Assembly: GCF_020179385.1 (NCBI RefSeq)
Contig: NZ_JAIBLJ010000005.1
Location: 124,001-188,000, forward strand
DNA: 64,000 bases
Source of the DNA: Alkalihalobacillus sp. YIM B00296
GTDB taxonomy: Bacteria > Bacillota > Bacilli > Bacillales > Fictibacillaceae
Direction of reading: 5' to 3'
Shown one piece after another: positions 33,812-42,763 of this stretch. Under the pieces are notes generated by a model that was not told the DNA's origin, searched no databases, and saw only the letters and a list, made by a program, of their open reading frames with translations. Position numbers and translations under genes: made by a program. The first letter of the stretch is position 1. Each line of letters opens with the position of its first letter.

Positions 33812-35176
33812 CTACTCCCCCTTGGATTGTTCCTTCACAATATCTTCTATGACATGCCCGATGACATCAAGCGCCTCATTCAATTGCTCGTCTGTGATGA
33901 CAAGCGGACATAACGTCCGTATGACATTTCCATATAATCCAGCGCCAAGGATGACGACGCCTCGACGGTTACATTCAGCGATGATCTTCCCCGTCAATGC
34001 TTTATCAGGTTCCTTCGAATGCTGGTCTTTGACGATTTCAATCGCTGTCATCGCACCAAGGCCCCGGATATCACCGATCACATCTGTTTTTTCCCTCATT
34101 TCCTTGAAACGGTTTTTGATGAGCTCGCCGATTTTATTGGCTCTTGATATCAGGTTCTCTTCCTCCAATAACTTGATCACTTCAAGAGCAGCTACACATC
34201 CAAGCGGACTCCCCCCGTATGTACCGCCAATTTCTCCCGGGTTCGGTGCTTCCATAATCTCTGCTCTCCCCGTCACGGCACTGATCGGAAGACCTGCTGC
34301 AATCGATTTTGACATCGTGATCAGATCCGGATCAATGTCGAAATGCTCCGATGCGAACATCTTACCAGTCCGGCCGAATCCTGTCTGGACCTCATCCGAA
34401 ATGAATAAAATACCGTGCTCCCTGCAAATTTCCTGGACACTTTGGACAAATCGCTTCGAAGGGACAATGAATCCACCTTCACCTTGTATAGGCTCCAGGA
34501 TGAAAGCTGCGATATCTTCGGGCGGCACTTCGCCGAGGAAGAAATCCTTGAATTGCTTCAACAGGTAATCATCCAATTGATCGTCTGTCATCCTTTCAGG
34601 CTTTCGATAATAATAAGGGTGACGTACTTTGTACGTATCGGCAGGAAATGGGCCGAATCCATTCTTATATGGGTTCACTTTACTGGTCAACGCCATCGTC
34701 ATCGAAGTCCTTCCATGATAACCTCGTTCGAAGGAGACGATCGCTCTTCTTCTGGTATATTTCCGTGCGATTTTCACCGCGTTCTCGACTGCTTCTGCCC
34801 CGGAATTTAGGAAGAAGGTTTTCTTTTTAAAATCACCGGGAGTGATCGCATTCAATTTCTCAGCAAGTTCAATGTATGGTTCATACATGGCTACATGGAA
34901 ACAAGGATGGATATATTTTTCCACTTGATCCTGTACCGCTTTGACGACAGTCGGGGGACAGTGCCCCGTATTCAAAGAGCCGATGGCACCTGCAAGATCG
35001 ATCAAGGTATTACCGTCAATATCGGTAATGATCGCCCCTTCCCCTTTTTCGATAAACGCAGGGGATGTATTAAAGGGTCCGCGTGGAACATTTTCTTCCT
35101 TACGTTTTAAAAGGGCACTCGATTTTGGTCCTGGCAGTTCGGTTTTCAGGTTGATATGCTTCGTTTTCAGCAACAT
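33812..35176 (-). CDS. gabT: 4-aminobutyrate-2-oxoglutarate aminotransferase (GabT)
   Basis: A 454-residue class III PLP aminotransferase. Motifs: NSGAEAVENAVKIAR, SFERGYHGRT, EPIQGEGGF, the ISDEVQTGFGRTG metal/PLP-ring segment (Asp near 256) and the Schiff-base lysine in LITMSKSIAAGLP (near 285). The order and the GGTYGGSPLGC motif are those of GabT. It converts GABA to succinic semialdehyde with 2-oxoglutarate as acceptor, giving glutamate. It stands 44 bp after ald and 2 bp before the aldehyde dehydrogenase, in the sigma-54 operon. Length agrees with Bacillus GabT (436-450 aa). Confidence 0.92.
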   Translation of the reverse strand: MLLKTKHINLKTELPGPKSSALLKRKEENVPRGPFNTSPAFIEKGEGAIITDIDGNTLIDLAGAIGSLNTGHCPPTVVKAVQDQVEKYIHPCFHVAMYEPYIELAEKLNAITPGDFKKKTFFLNSGAEAVENAVKIARKYTRRRAIVSFERGYHGRTSMTMALTSKVNPYKNGFGPFPADTYKVRHPYYYRKPERMTDDQLDDYLLKQFKDFFLGEVPPEDIAAFILEPIQGEGGFIVPSKRFVQSVQEICREHGILFISDEVQTGFGRTGKMFASEHFDIDPDLITMSKSIAAGLPISAVTGRAEIMEAPNPGEIGGTYGGSPLGCVAALEVIKLLEEENLISRANKIGELIKNRFKEMREKTDVIGDIRGLGAMTAIEIVKDQHSKEPDKALTGKIIAECNRRGVVILGAGLYGNVIRTLCPLVITDEQLNEALDVIGHVIEDIVKEQSKGE

Positions 35177-35220
35177 TAGTAGACAACTCCTTTTTTAACA
35201 TCTTCCGTAAGACTGACTTT

Positions 35221-36354
35221 TTAGACAGCCAATGTTTTTTCAGACAAAAGGGTCAAAGCGGGTTGGAATTCCAATCCGTGAGCCTCAGCGACTGCTTGGT
35301 GCGTCAATACTCCGTCCAGTGTGTTGATTCCTTTCAGAATCGCCTCATTCTCAAGGCTAGCTTTCGCATACCCTTTTCTCGCGATTTCCAGTGCGTATGG
35401 GACGGTGACGTTGGTCAGGCCGATCGTCGACGTTTTTGGTACGGCTCCTGGCATGTTCGCTACCGCATAGTGGACGACACCATGCTTTTCATAGGTCGGT
35501 TGATCATGTGTCGTAATCCGATCCACTGTTTCAATAATGCCTCCCTGATCGATGGCCACATCCACGATCACGGCTCCATCCTTCATCGTTTTCACCATCT
35601 CTTCAGTAACCAGTTTAGGTGCTTTGGCACCAGGGATAAGTACCGCTCCAATAACAAGATCCGACTCCGCAACAGCTTCTGCGATGTTCAGCGGGTTGGA
35701 CATCAACGTATTGATGGCATTACCAAAAATATTATCCAGCTCCCGCAATCTTTCAGGATTGAGATCGATTACGGTCACGTCGGCACCGAAACCGACAGCT
35801 AATTTTGCGACATTCATTCCGACGACGCCACCGCCGATGATGGAAACTTTACCACGTTTGACCCCAGGTATCCCGCTTAACAGAACTCCTTGACCCCCAT
35901 GGGTTTTCGCGAGAAACTGTGCCCCGACCTGGGCAGCCATCCTGCCTGCGACTTCACTCATCGGGGTCAATAGCGGAAGGCTTCGATCTTTTAATTGGAT
36001 TGTCTCATAAGCGATACTTACTACTTTTTTATCGAGAAGGGCTTTTGTCAAAGCAGGTTCTGCAGCCAAATGTAAATAGGTGAATAGAATCAAACCTTCT
36101 CGAAAATAACCATATTCTTCTGGTTGCGGTTCTTTTACCTTCATCACCATTTCTTGACCCCATGCCTCCCGGGCGGTCAAAACGATTTCGGCGCCTGCAG
36201 CCATGTATTGCTGATCAGTGAAGCCAGAACCAAGTCCGGCACCTGTTTCGATATAGACTTCGTGACCTGATAACGTTAGATTGAAGACTCCAGATGGAGC
36301 CAATGCCACACGATTTTCGTTATTTTTTATTTCTGTCGGTATACCTATACGCAT
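35221..36354 (-). CDS. ald: alanine dehydrogenase
   Basis: A 377-residue NAD-dependent L-alanine dehydrogenase that interconverts alanine and pyruvate plus ammonia. The start [18 protein letters not shown] and the [10 protein letters not shown] motif are diagnostic, with active-site Lys in [10 protein letters not shown] (near 74) and His in THGGQGVLL (near 146); the Rossmann motif is [12 protein letters not shown]. Length equals B. subtilis Ald (378 aa). Inside the operon it would recycle the alanine formed when the first-gene aminotransferase uses pyruvate as amino acceptor. This supports a pyruvate-dependent transaminase step. Intergenic spacing is 66 bp upstream and 44 bp downstream. Confidence 0.95.
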   Translation of the reverse strand: MRIGIPTEIKNNENRVALAPSGVFNLTLSGHEVYIETGAGLGSGFTDQQYMAAGAEIVLTAREAWGQEMVMKVKEPQPEEYGYFREGLILFTYLHLAAEPALTKALLDKKVVSIAYETIQLKDRSLPLLTPMSEVAGRMAAQVGAQFLAKTHGGQGVLLSGIPGVKRGKVSIIGGGVVGMNVAKLAVGFGADVTVIDLNPERLRELDNIFGNAINTLMSNPLNIAEAVAESDLVIGAVLIPGAKAPKLVTEEMVKTMKDGAVIVDVAIDQGGIIETVDRITTHDQPTYEKHGVVHYAVANMPGAVPKTSTIGLTNVTVPYALEIARKGYAKASLENEAILKGINTLDGVLTHQAVAEAHGLEFQPALTLLSEKTLAV

Positions 36355-36420
36355 ATGAACTTCCTCCTTTATTATTTGGCTCTTTTGAGATTATCTTACG
36401 ATCCTATATATCGCTTTAAA

Positions 36421-37071
36421 TCACTTGGGATTGTACTCTTTGTTGGCCCATTCCATTGATGTAGCATACCCTCTTGAGGCATCATCTTCTGGAAGGTAGT
36501 TCGGAGTAACTTCCCTCAATACAAATCCATTATTCTTCTGGAACGTCAACACCGGATCGTAGATTTCATCATTGATGACCTTTTCCACATACTCCTGTGC
36601 TGACATGTAATCGGAATATTTGTGGTAGTAAGGAATACGTCCGCCGATGATAATGCTCTTCAGATTCAAATCCTTACAAATCTGTTTGCGCGCATCATAC
36701 AAACGACGTCCAATCTTCAATTTCCGGTAAGCGTGGTGGACACTCACTTCGACTCCATAAAGATTCAAGCCAACAGGATTATGATTCCTGATATACCCAT
36801 TATCGGAAATCGCTGTGTAAGAATGATTGTCTGCATAGTCATCGAAATTGACAATGAGGCTCGAACAAGAACCGACAATCTTCCCTTCATATTCAACACA
36901 GATCTGCCCTTTGGGGAAAATTTTGGCCTGGCTGACGAAATGCTCCCTTTTGAACGAGATATCTGGACCGAAGCTGTTATCAGATAGTGCAGCCACCTCC
37001 CATACATCTTCCTCTGTAATGTTTCTGATTACGATTTCTTTTTCTAGCCTGGGTAAATCAATGCTGGACAT
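36421..37071 (-). CDS. GNAT N-acetyltransferase of the YhcX N-domain type
   Basis: A 216-residue acetyltransferase from the ATG at 37071; AAAGGAG lies eleven bases upstream. GNAT core: VEVSVHHAYRKLKIGRRLYDARKQIC (about residues 119-144) with the acetyl-CoA loop. Flanking motifs (EEDVWEVAALSDNSFGP, GGRIPYYHKYSDYMSAQEYV, NNGFVLREVTPNYLPED) resemble the N-terminal half of two-domain proteins such as YhcX, in which this GNAT is fused to a nitrilase-family amidohydrolase. Here the hydrolase half is absent; the operon carries a C45 hydrolase instead. It may acetylate the amine or its product. It lies 34 bp after gabD in the sigma-54 operon. Confidence 0.8.
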   Translation of the reverse strand: MSSIDLPRLEKEIVIRNITEEDVWEVAALSDNSFGPDISFKREHFVSQAKIFPKGQICVEYEGKIVGSCSSLIVNFDDYADNHSYTAISDNGYIRNHNPVGLNLYGVEVSVHHAYRKLKIGRRLYDARKQICKDLNLKSIIIGGRIPYYHKYSDYMSAQEYVEKVINDEIYDPVLTFQKNNGFVLREVTPNYLPEDDASRGYATSMEWANKEYNPK

Positions 37072-37105
37072 AAGTCGATTCGCTCCTTTCATTATTAGAT
37101 GGGAT

Positions 37106-38533
37106 TTAGTTTCCTGTACTGATGGAGACAAATTTCTCTTCCAGATATTCCAATAAGCCGGACTTTCCGCCTTCTTTGCCCATACCGCTTTCCTTGATAC
37201 CTCCGAATGGAGCTTGCGGGACGATCGGAGCGGGATCATTGATTCCGACGATGCCATACTCCAATTCCTTCATCATGCGATGTCCTCTTCCAAGATCATT
37301 CGTGAAGCAATAGGCTGCGAGACCATAACTTTCATGATTTGCTCTCTCGATGATCTCCAATTCATCTTTAAATGTGTAAATAGGTGCAACCGGTCCGAAC
37401 GTTTCTTCAGTCGAGATTTTCATGTCATCATGCGCATAGTTGATGACTGTAGGTTCGAAAAAGTTGCCTGAGGACCTTTCGAGACGCTTTCCCCCGCACA
37501 ACACCTTCCCGTTTTGTCTGATCGCATCCTCCACATGGCTTTCTACTTTCTCTAACGCCTGGCTGTTGATAAGGGGACCGACCTCAATACCTTCCTCAAC
37601 TCCATTTCCGACTTTTAATTTCGCAGTTTCTTCAGCAAGTTTCTTTCCAAACTCTTCAGCAATACTTTCTGCAACATATACCCTGTTCGTACTGATACAT
37701 GTCTGTCCTGAGTTCTTAAACTTCGTCACAAGAACGCCTTGGATTGCAGCGTCAAGATCTGCATCCTCGAATACGATCAATGGGGCATGCCCGCCAAGCT
37801 CCATGGACGTTTTTTTTACCGAGTTTGCCGCTTTGCGCAATAGCAATTTCCCCACGTTCGTCGAACCAGTGAACGTCAGCTTGCGGACATCATGATTTTC
37901 AGTCATTTCGTCACCAATCTCTTCAGCTGGTCCGATGACTAAATTGGCTACCCCTTTTGGCAATCCAGCCTCATGGAAACATTCAAAAACTTTAATGGCC
38001 GATAGAGGCGTGGATGGTGCTGGCTTCAATACAACCGTACAGCCTGCCGCCAGTGCCGGGCCTATTTTCCTCGTGATCATTGATGCAGGAAAATTCCAAG
38101 GCGTGATCGCAGCCGTAACTCCTACTGGTTCCCGTAAAACCATTAGATGTTTATCTGGGTGGGAGGCTGGGATGGTTTCTCCGTAGATTCGTTTCGCTTC
38201 TTCGGCGTACCAGTCCAAATAGCTGATTGCTCCGCCTACTTCTCTTTTTGAGTCAGGTAGCGGTTTCCCCATTTCCAACGTAATTGTTCTGGCGATATCG
38301 TCTGCTTTTTCTTTCATCTTCGCGACTACTTTTTCCAGATATTTACCGCGTTTTTGTCCAGTCTCCTTCTTCCAGGTTTTAAACGCTTCCTTGGCACTTT
38401 GGATCGCTTCACGTGTCTCATCACGTCCTCCGGATGCAACTGAATCGATGAGCTCTCCCGTAGCCGGGTTGAACACTTCTAACGTCTCACCAGAATTTGA
38501 TCTTCTCCATTCTCCATTTATATAAAGCATCAT
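37106..38533 (-). CDS. gabD: succinate-semialdehyde dehydrogenase (GabD)
   Basis: A 475-residue aldehyde dehydrogenase of the SSADH group. Motifs: TPWNFPASMITRKIGPALAAGCT, KPAPSTPLSA, FTGSTNVGK, general base in SMELGGHAPLIVFEDAD (Glu near 253) and catalytic Cys in KNSGQTCISTNR (near 287), all SSADH-like. It oxidises succinic semialdehyde from GabT to succinate, which enters the TCA cycle. It is the second gene of the operon, 64 bp after the aminotransferase. Start at 38533 with AAGGAGG upstream. Together with gabT it makes the GABA branch complete. Confidence 0.9.
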   Translation of the reverse strand: MMLYINGEWRRSNSGETLEVFNPATGELIDSVASGGRDETREAIQSAKEAFKTWKKETGQKRGKYLEKVVAKMKEKADDIARTITLEMGKPLPDSKREVGGAISYLDWYAEEAKRIYGETIPASHPDKHLMVLREPVGVTAAITPWNFPASMITRKIGPALAAGCTVVLKPAPSTPLSAIKVFECFHEAGLPKGVANLVIGPAEEIGDEMTENHDVRKLTFTGSTNVGKLLLRKAANSVKKTSMELGGHAPLIVFEDADLDAAIQGVLVTKFKNSGQTCISTNRVYVAESIAEEFGKKLAEETAKLKVGNGVEEGIEVGPLINSQALEKVESHVEDAIRQNGKVLCGGKRLERSSGNFFEPTVINYAHDDMKISTEETFGPVAPIYTFKDELEIIERANHESYGLAAYCFTNDLGRGHRMMKELEYGIVGINDPAPIVPQAPFGGIKESGMGKEGGKSGLLEYLEEKFVSISTGN

Positions 38534-38597
38534 TTATCCTCCTTGATCAGATCATTTTCAAAACTATCCCTTATGGATAATGAAATTCGTTTCATAT

Positions 38598-39983
38598 TTA
38601 TCGATGTTTTTTTTCAAATACAGTGATCGACTCATCCAAAATATTGATGATATCTTGTACCTGTTGTTTGTTGATGATCAATGGTGGTGCAATCGCCACG
38701 ATGTTTCTGCCTACTTTGGAAGCCAGCGGACGGAGGATCAACTTACGATTGAAGCAATCCTCTGTCACTTCAGTCGCCGGTAAAAGTGCAGGATCGAATG
38801 GAACTTCATTATCGCGATCGGCATATAATTCAAACCCGGCGAGCAGTCCCAATGCTCGAGTATTGGTCACACTTGGATGTCTTTCTTTCAAGTAATCGAA
38901 TCCTGCCTTCACCTCGAATTCCATGTTTTTCGCATTGGCCACGATATTGTCCCGTTGTAGGATTTCAATATTCTTTAGTGCAACTGCACAGGCGGTAGGA
39001 TGTCCACTGTAGGTAAAACCGTGAGCCAGGACATCGTCATATTGAACAAGGGTATTCCGGATTTCATCTTTTAAAAGGACTGCGCCCAATTGTGAGTATC
39101 CGCTTGAAATCCCTTTTGCGACACACATCAGGTCTGGAACGATGCCCCAGTTATCCACACCGAACATTTCTCCTGTACGGCCAAATCCGCAGATCACTTC
39201 ATCCGCAATTAAATGGACGTTTAATTCGTTACAAAGCTTTCTGACTGCCCCAATGTACCCGACTGGAGGCATATGGACTCCGCCTGAGCCTTGTACAGGT
39301 TCGAGGATGACAGCAGCAACGGTATCGGCTCCTTCCTTTTCAATCACATCACGGATGCATCCATCGTAGTTGGGGTCACTTTTATCTCCCAATTCACAAT
39401 TCGTTAGATGAGGTTCTGCATGGTGGACGTCCGTCATACCAGAGCCAGAGAATGTATGGAATGCAGGAATCGCTGTAGCTGTCTGAGCACCAATCGTCAC
39501 ACCATGGTACGATTGCTTTAATGCGATAATCTTCCTTTTTTGCGGGAGCCCTTTCAACGCCCAATAAAAACGGGATAGTTTGAACGCCGTATCATTTGAC
39601 TCGGATCCCCCGGATGTATAAAAGACAGCATTCAGATCACCAGGCCCCATTGTTGCAAGCTTTTCAGCCAAACGGACAGCAGGCTCATTCGAGAAACCGG
39701 CAAATGAAGAACTGAATGCCAATTTGGTCATCTGTTCTTTTGCAATCTCTGCAAGTTCCTCATTGCCATGACCGATATTGACATTCCAAAGCATTGAAAG
39801 TCCATCAATGTACTGCGATCCATTCGCATCTTTGACATAGATGCCCTTCCCTTGAGAAAAACGCAGCTTTGGTCCATTCTCCACTAGAAGCTTAGGATTT
39901 GTGGTGGGATGAAGATAATGTCGTTTATCCAGTTCATCAAGATTGGTCGTCACAGAATCGTTCAAAATAAGTTGATTTGTCAT
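38598..39983 (-). CDS. class III omega-aminotransferase, likely diamine/beta-alanine:pyruvate type
   Basis: A 461-residue PLP enzyme of the SpuC/YhxA group. Motifs: DGLSMLWNVNIGHG, FYTSGGSESNDTAFKLSRFYW, SYHGVTIGAQTA, EPVQGSGGVHMPP, DEVICGFGRTG and the lysine in MCVAKGISSGYSQLG (near 284). This branch typically uses pyruvate as amino acceptor and putrescine, beta-alanine or similar omega-amines as donor. It is the first gene of the sigma-54 operon, 48 bp downstream of the -12 element, and is followed by gabD, a GNAT, ald, gabT, an aldehyde dehydrogenase and the C45 hydrolase. AGGAGGTAAGATC precedes the ATG. The family is firm; the amine donor is inferred. Confidence 0.85.
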   Translation of the reverse strand: MTNQLILNDSVTTNLDELDKRHYLHPTTNPKLLVENGPKLRFSQGKGIYVKDANGSQYIDGLSMLWNVNIGHGNEELAEIAKEQMTKLAFSSSFAGFSNEPAVRLAEKLATMGPGDLNAVFYTSGGSESNDTAFKLSRFYWALKGLPQKRKIIALKQSYHGVTIGAQTATAIPAFHTFSGSGMTDVHHAEPHLTNCELGDKSDPNYDGCIRDVIEKEGADTVAAVILEPVQGSGGVHMPPVGYIGAVRKLCNELNVHLIADEVICGFGRTGEMFGVDNWGIVPDLMCVAKGISSGYSQLGAVLLKDEIRNTLVQYDDVLAHGFTYSGHPTACAVALKNIEILQRDNIVANAKNMEFEVKAGFDYLKERHPSVTNTRALGLLAGFELYADRDNEVPFDPALLPATEVTEDCFNRKLILRPLASKVGRNIVAIAPPLIINKQQVQDIINILDESITVFEKKHR

Positions 39984-40030
39984 GATCTTACCTCCTGCTA
40001 TAGGTCGAATTTGTATTCATAAATAAGTAA

Positions 40031-40047
40031 TGCAATAATCATGCCAA
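40031..40047 (-). promoter_or_regulatory. sigma-54 (SigL) -24/-12 promoter of the aminotransferase operon
   Basis: TTGGCAT-N5-TTGCA on the minus strand, with the invariant GG (-24) and GC (-12) exactly ten bases apart, 48 bases upstream of the first start codon. It agrees with the consensus YTGGCACRNNNNTTGCW at all key positions. Confidence 0.9.
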
Positions 40048-40097
40048 TTTCAAATCCCTTTATTAATGGATCGTATCGAATCTTGAAGATTCTGAAT

Positions 40098-40115
40098 TTA
40101 TGCAAGATCGCATAA
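40098..40115. promoter_or_regulatory. candidate upstream activating sequence for the sigma-54 activator
   Basis: Perfect 6-bp inverted repeat TTATGC-N6-GCATAA centred about 65 bp upstream of the -24/-12 promoter, at the distance normal for enhancer sites. The activator gene lies just beyond. Nothing else is visible in 40048-40175. Confidence 0.6.
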
Positions 40116-40175
40116 CACTATTAGAAATTGCATGGAAGAATTTTAATAGGCAATATATAACAAGAATCCCAAGAA

Positions 40176-40215
40176 AAAACGCAAGTGATTCCATACATGG
40201 AATCGCCTGCGTTTT
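40176..40215 (-). terminator. intrinsic terminator after the sigma-54 activator gene
   Basis: Long imperfect stem AAAACGCA.GCGATTCCAT / ATGGAATC.C.TGCGTTTT followed by TTTTTTC on the minus strand. Confidence 0.85.
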
Positions 40216-40230
40216 AATTTCTCTATCATT

Positions 40231-42351
40231 TTATTTTTCTTGTTTCTGTAGAATCTTTTGATACTTCCTGCTTACGGCGGATTGGCTGATATCTAATGCT
40301 TTTGCCGCTTTGGTAGTCGTCTTGTATTTCTTCATTGCCAGCAAGATCAGTTGTTCTTCCAAATGCTCCCGAGCTTCCTGAAGGGGAAGAATACCTGTTA
40401 TCATTGGCTTAACTTTTTTCGATTCACCAAACCTTAATGACTGGTTGACAAATTCCGCACTGATGACATTATCATCCGCCGTGACTACGAGTCTCTCTAT
40501 GAGATTCTGCAGCTCCCGTATGTTACCCGGCCAATCATACACTTCTAATAGATTGAGTGCTTCGGGTGATAGATGATAATTCTTTTCGTATTTTTCATTC
40601 AACTGCTGGATGAAATTGAAAGCCAGTAATGGGACATCCTCCGGTCTCTCACGTAATGGAGGGACCTGGATCGGGATGACGTTGATCCGGTAGAACAGAT
40701 CCTCACGAAAAGTGCCGTCCTCCACCATCTTTTCCAAGTTCCGATTCGTAGCAGCTATGATCTGGACATCAACTGGTATGGATTTAGTACTGCCTACCGG
40801 AGTAACTTCCTTCTCTTGCAAAACTCTCAACAGCTTCACTTGAAGCCTTGAAGGGAGCTCACTGATTTCATCAAGGAACAGAACGCCTTGATCCGCTTGT
40901 CCGAAATATCCGACCTTCCCTTTTGCATCAGCACCTGTAAAAGCACCTTTCGTGTAACCGAAAAGCTCGCTTTCCAACAAATCCTCAGGAATAGCTCCAC
41001 AGTTAATCGTAAGGAATGGTTTCTCACTGCGATTCCCTTCCAGATGGATCGTATTCGCGATCAATTCCTTACCAACGCCGGATTCTCCTAAAATGAGTAC
41101 GGTCGAATCGAAATCAGAGAGCTTCTTCGTCCGGTTGATTACCTGTTCCATTTTAGAGCTGCAATAGATGATTTTATTGGCAAAATCATCCTTACTCTTC
41201 AATTTCTCAAGCTCTTCTTTATAGTTCTTTGAAAGCCGTTTTGTTTCGCGCAGTTCTGATTTCAATTTCTTCGTTTCGGTGATATCCCTTGAAGCGATAA
41301 TGATCCGATGGATTTCTCCATCCTCATTAAATATGGGGTTAGCCACTGCTAATACACTTTTTCCTGAAGGTGTCTGTTGCACTACTGACACCTTTTTCTT
41401 CTTATCACGGGCCAGCCTAGCAACAGAAGGACTGAATACACCTTTTTCTTCAAATTCCATTAGGTTTTTCCCGACCAACTCTTCCAAATCATCCACGCCC
41501 CAGAAATCGGGTATGAATTTCTCACTGTGGCGAAGGAGCTCCCCATTTTTATTTACGACAAGGATTTCATCATACATCGTAGCAAGGATGGCGTTCAAAT
41601 CTGTATTCAAGTCTTTTACATACTCGATTTCCATCGCCATCTCTTCTACCATCGGCAAGTCCTGGACAATGATAATCATGCCGTCTACTTGCTTTTTCTC
41701 ATTAAGGATCGGACTGTAATCCACCAGCACTCCCATATCATCGGTGATATGGATCTGGTTCAGCAAGGTTTCGCCTGTAGAAAAAGCTTTATCAATATCG
41801 GCCTGGTTAAACGTCTCCCCAGCTGGCAGATTTATGATCTGTTGATAAGTTGACTTGATCATTTTCAATCCTGATTCGTTACAGTTGACGATCTTCTTAT
41901 CACTATCAATGACGAAGACGCCCATCGGTATGGAGGACAGCATGACTTTTAATAGATTGATATTTTGATTATCCTGGCGGAACAATTCCACCAGTGCATC
42001 CTCCCGCCTGATATAACCTATGAATTCATCTTCCTCATTTTTGATCAAAGTAATATGTTCTCCAAGGACCTGGAATATGAATGGCAAGGATATAGGTTTC
42101 CCTTGCTTCCATTCACCTACGTTCGAAATGGGAATAACATAATCTTCTAAAATACTTGCAGTAAGTTCAGAACCTTTCCCTCTTGAACGATACAAATCGT
42201 CCAAATAGATATACGCATAAAGCTCATCATCTTTCGTCAGGAAAACAAAAGGTTGGTTTATGGTCGATAAGTGTTCCTGGATTTCAACGTTCGTGGAATT
42301 GATCGAAAAACATGTAATAGGGCTCAGTTTATCCGCGATTGTATGGTTCAT
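40231..42351 (-). CDS. sigma-54-dependent transcriptional activator with sensory PAS domains
   Basis: A 706-residue enhancer-binding protein of the RocR/BkdR group. Residues 1-125 resemble a CBS-domain pair (FIFQVLGEHITLIKNEEDEFIGYIRREDAL), then two PAS domains (about 133-225 and 250-365), a coiled linker, and the AAA+ domain (about 395-625) with Walker A GESGVGKE, sigma-54 loop GAFTGA, Walker B VLFLDE and the arginine finger region REDLFYRINV. A short Fis/TyrR-type helix-turn-helix (TTKAAKALDISQSAVSRKYQKI) closes the protein. It lies between the two sigma-54 operons of the window and most likely activates both. A possible own sigma-A -10 TATAAT lies near 42395. The effector is probably an amine or amino acid pathway metabolite. 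Confidence 0.93.
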   Translation of the reverse strand: MNHTIADKLSPITCFSINSTNVEIQEHLSTINQPFVFLTKDDELYAYIYLDDLYRSRGKGSELTASILEDYVIPISNVGEWKQGKPISLPFIFQVLGEHITLIKNEEDEFIGYIRREDALVELFRQDNQNINLLKVMLSSIPMGVFVIDSDKKIVNCNESGLKMIKSTYQQIINLPAGETFNQADIDKAFSTGETLLNQIHITDDMGVLVDYSPILNEKKQVDGMIIIVQDLPMVEEMAMEIEYVKDLNTDLNAILATMYDEILVVNKNGELLRHSEKFIPDFWGVDDLEELVGKNLMEFEEKGVFSPSVARLARDKKKKVSVVQQTPSGKSVLAVANPIFNEDGEIHRIIIASRDITETKKLKSELRETKRLSKNYKEELEKLKSKDDFANKIIYCSSKMEQVINRTKKLSDFDSTVLILGESGVGKELIANTIHLEGNRSEKPFLTINCGAIPEDLLESELFGYTKGAFTGADAKGKVGYFGQADQGVLFLDEISELPSRLQVKLLRVLQEKEVTPVGSTKSIPVDVQIIAATNRNLEKMVEDGTFREDLFYRINVIPIQVPPLRERPEDVPLLAFNFIQQLNEKYEKNYHLSPEALNLLEVYDWPGNIRELQNLIERLVVTADDNVISAEFVNQSLRFGESKKVKPMITGILPLQEAREHLEEQLILLAMKKYKTTTKAAKALDISQSAVSRKYQKILQKQEK

Positions 42352-42461
42352 AAAGTTGGCTCCTCCCCCAAGATGACTGCATCTAAGAATACATTATAAC
42401 AAATGATATTTTTTTCGGAAAATTAGGTTAATTACCTGTCTGCTAGCCCCTGGGGAGGTGA

Positions 42462-42713
42462 TCAATCGCTACCGCTTACAACCAGATCCTCCGCGATATA
42501 AGCCAGAACCATACCTGAAATGACTTCTTCTCCTACATACACTTCCAACGATCGGAGTAAACCGCTTAATCCCAAAGAAACTGTTTCAAGATCTCCATCA
42601 CTCGTGCGGATCTTGAATAGGGAATCCCATTCGTATATTCGGCAATTCTCTTGTACACAGATCTGTTCAATCACCCCATCACAGGGACTTGTTATCATCT
42701 CATCGTAGCCCAA
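42462..42713 (-). CDS. small biotinyl/lipoyl-like barrel protein without the modified lysine
   Basis: An 83-residue protein (TTG start at 42713; an ATG at 42698 is the alternative; GGGAGG lies 11 bases before the TTG). The pattern SPCDGVIEQICVQENCRIYEWDSLFKI...GLSGLLRSLEVYVGEEVISGMVLAYI is that of a biotinyl/lipoyl hammerhead: two quasi-symmetric half-barrels each with 'G.i..i.v..g..v..g..l..i'. The hairpin that should carry the modified Lys (xMKM or DKA) reads SDGDLETVSLGLSG, with no lysine. It lies 50 bp after the antiporter gene on the same strand and should belong to its sigma-54 operon. Role unknown; a regulatory or scaffold subunit is conceivable. Confidence 0.7.
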   Translation of the reverse strand: MGYDEMITSPCDGVIEQICVQENCRIYEWDSLFKIRTSDGDLETVSLGLSGLLRSLEVYVGEEVISGMVLAYIAEDLVVSGSD

Positions 42714-42763
42714 TTCCCTCTTTGCCTCCCTTACATGAAGTAATCGTTTTTAGTTTCAATTAT

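Noticed and set aside
32998-34568. long antisense frames across the aldehyde dehydrogenase and gabT genes
   Set aside because: Composition is the mirror of the real genes; no start signals or motifs.
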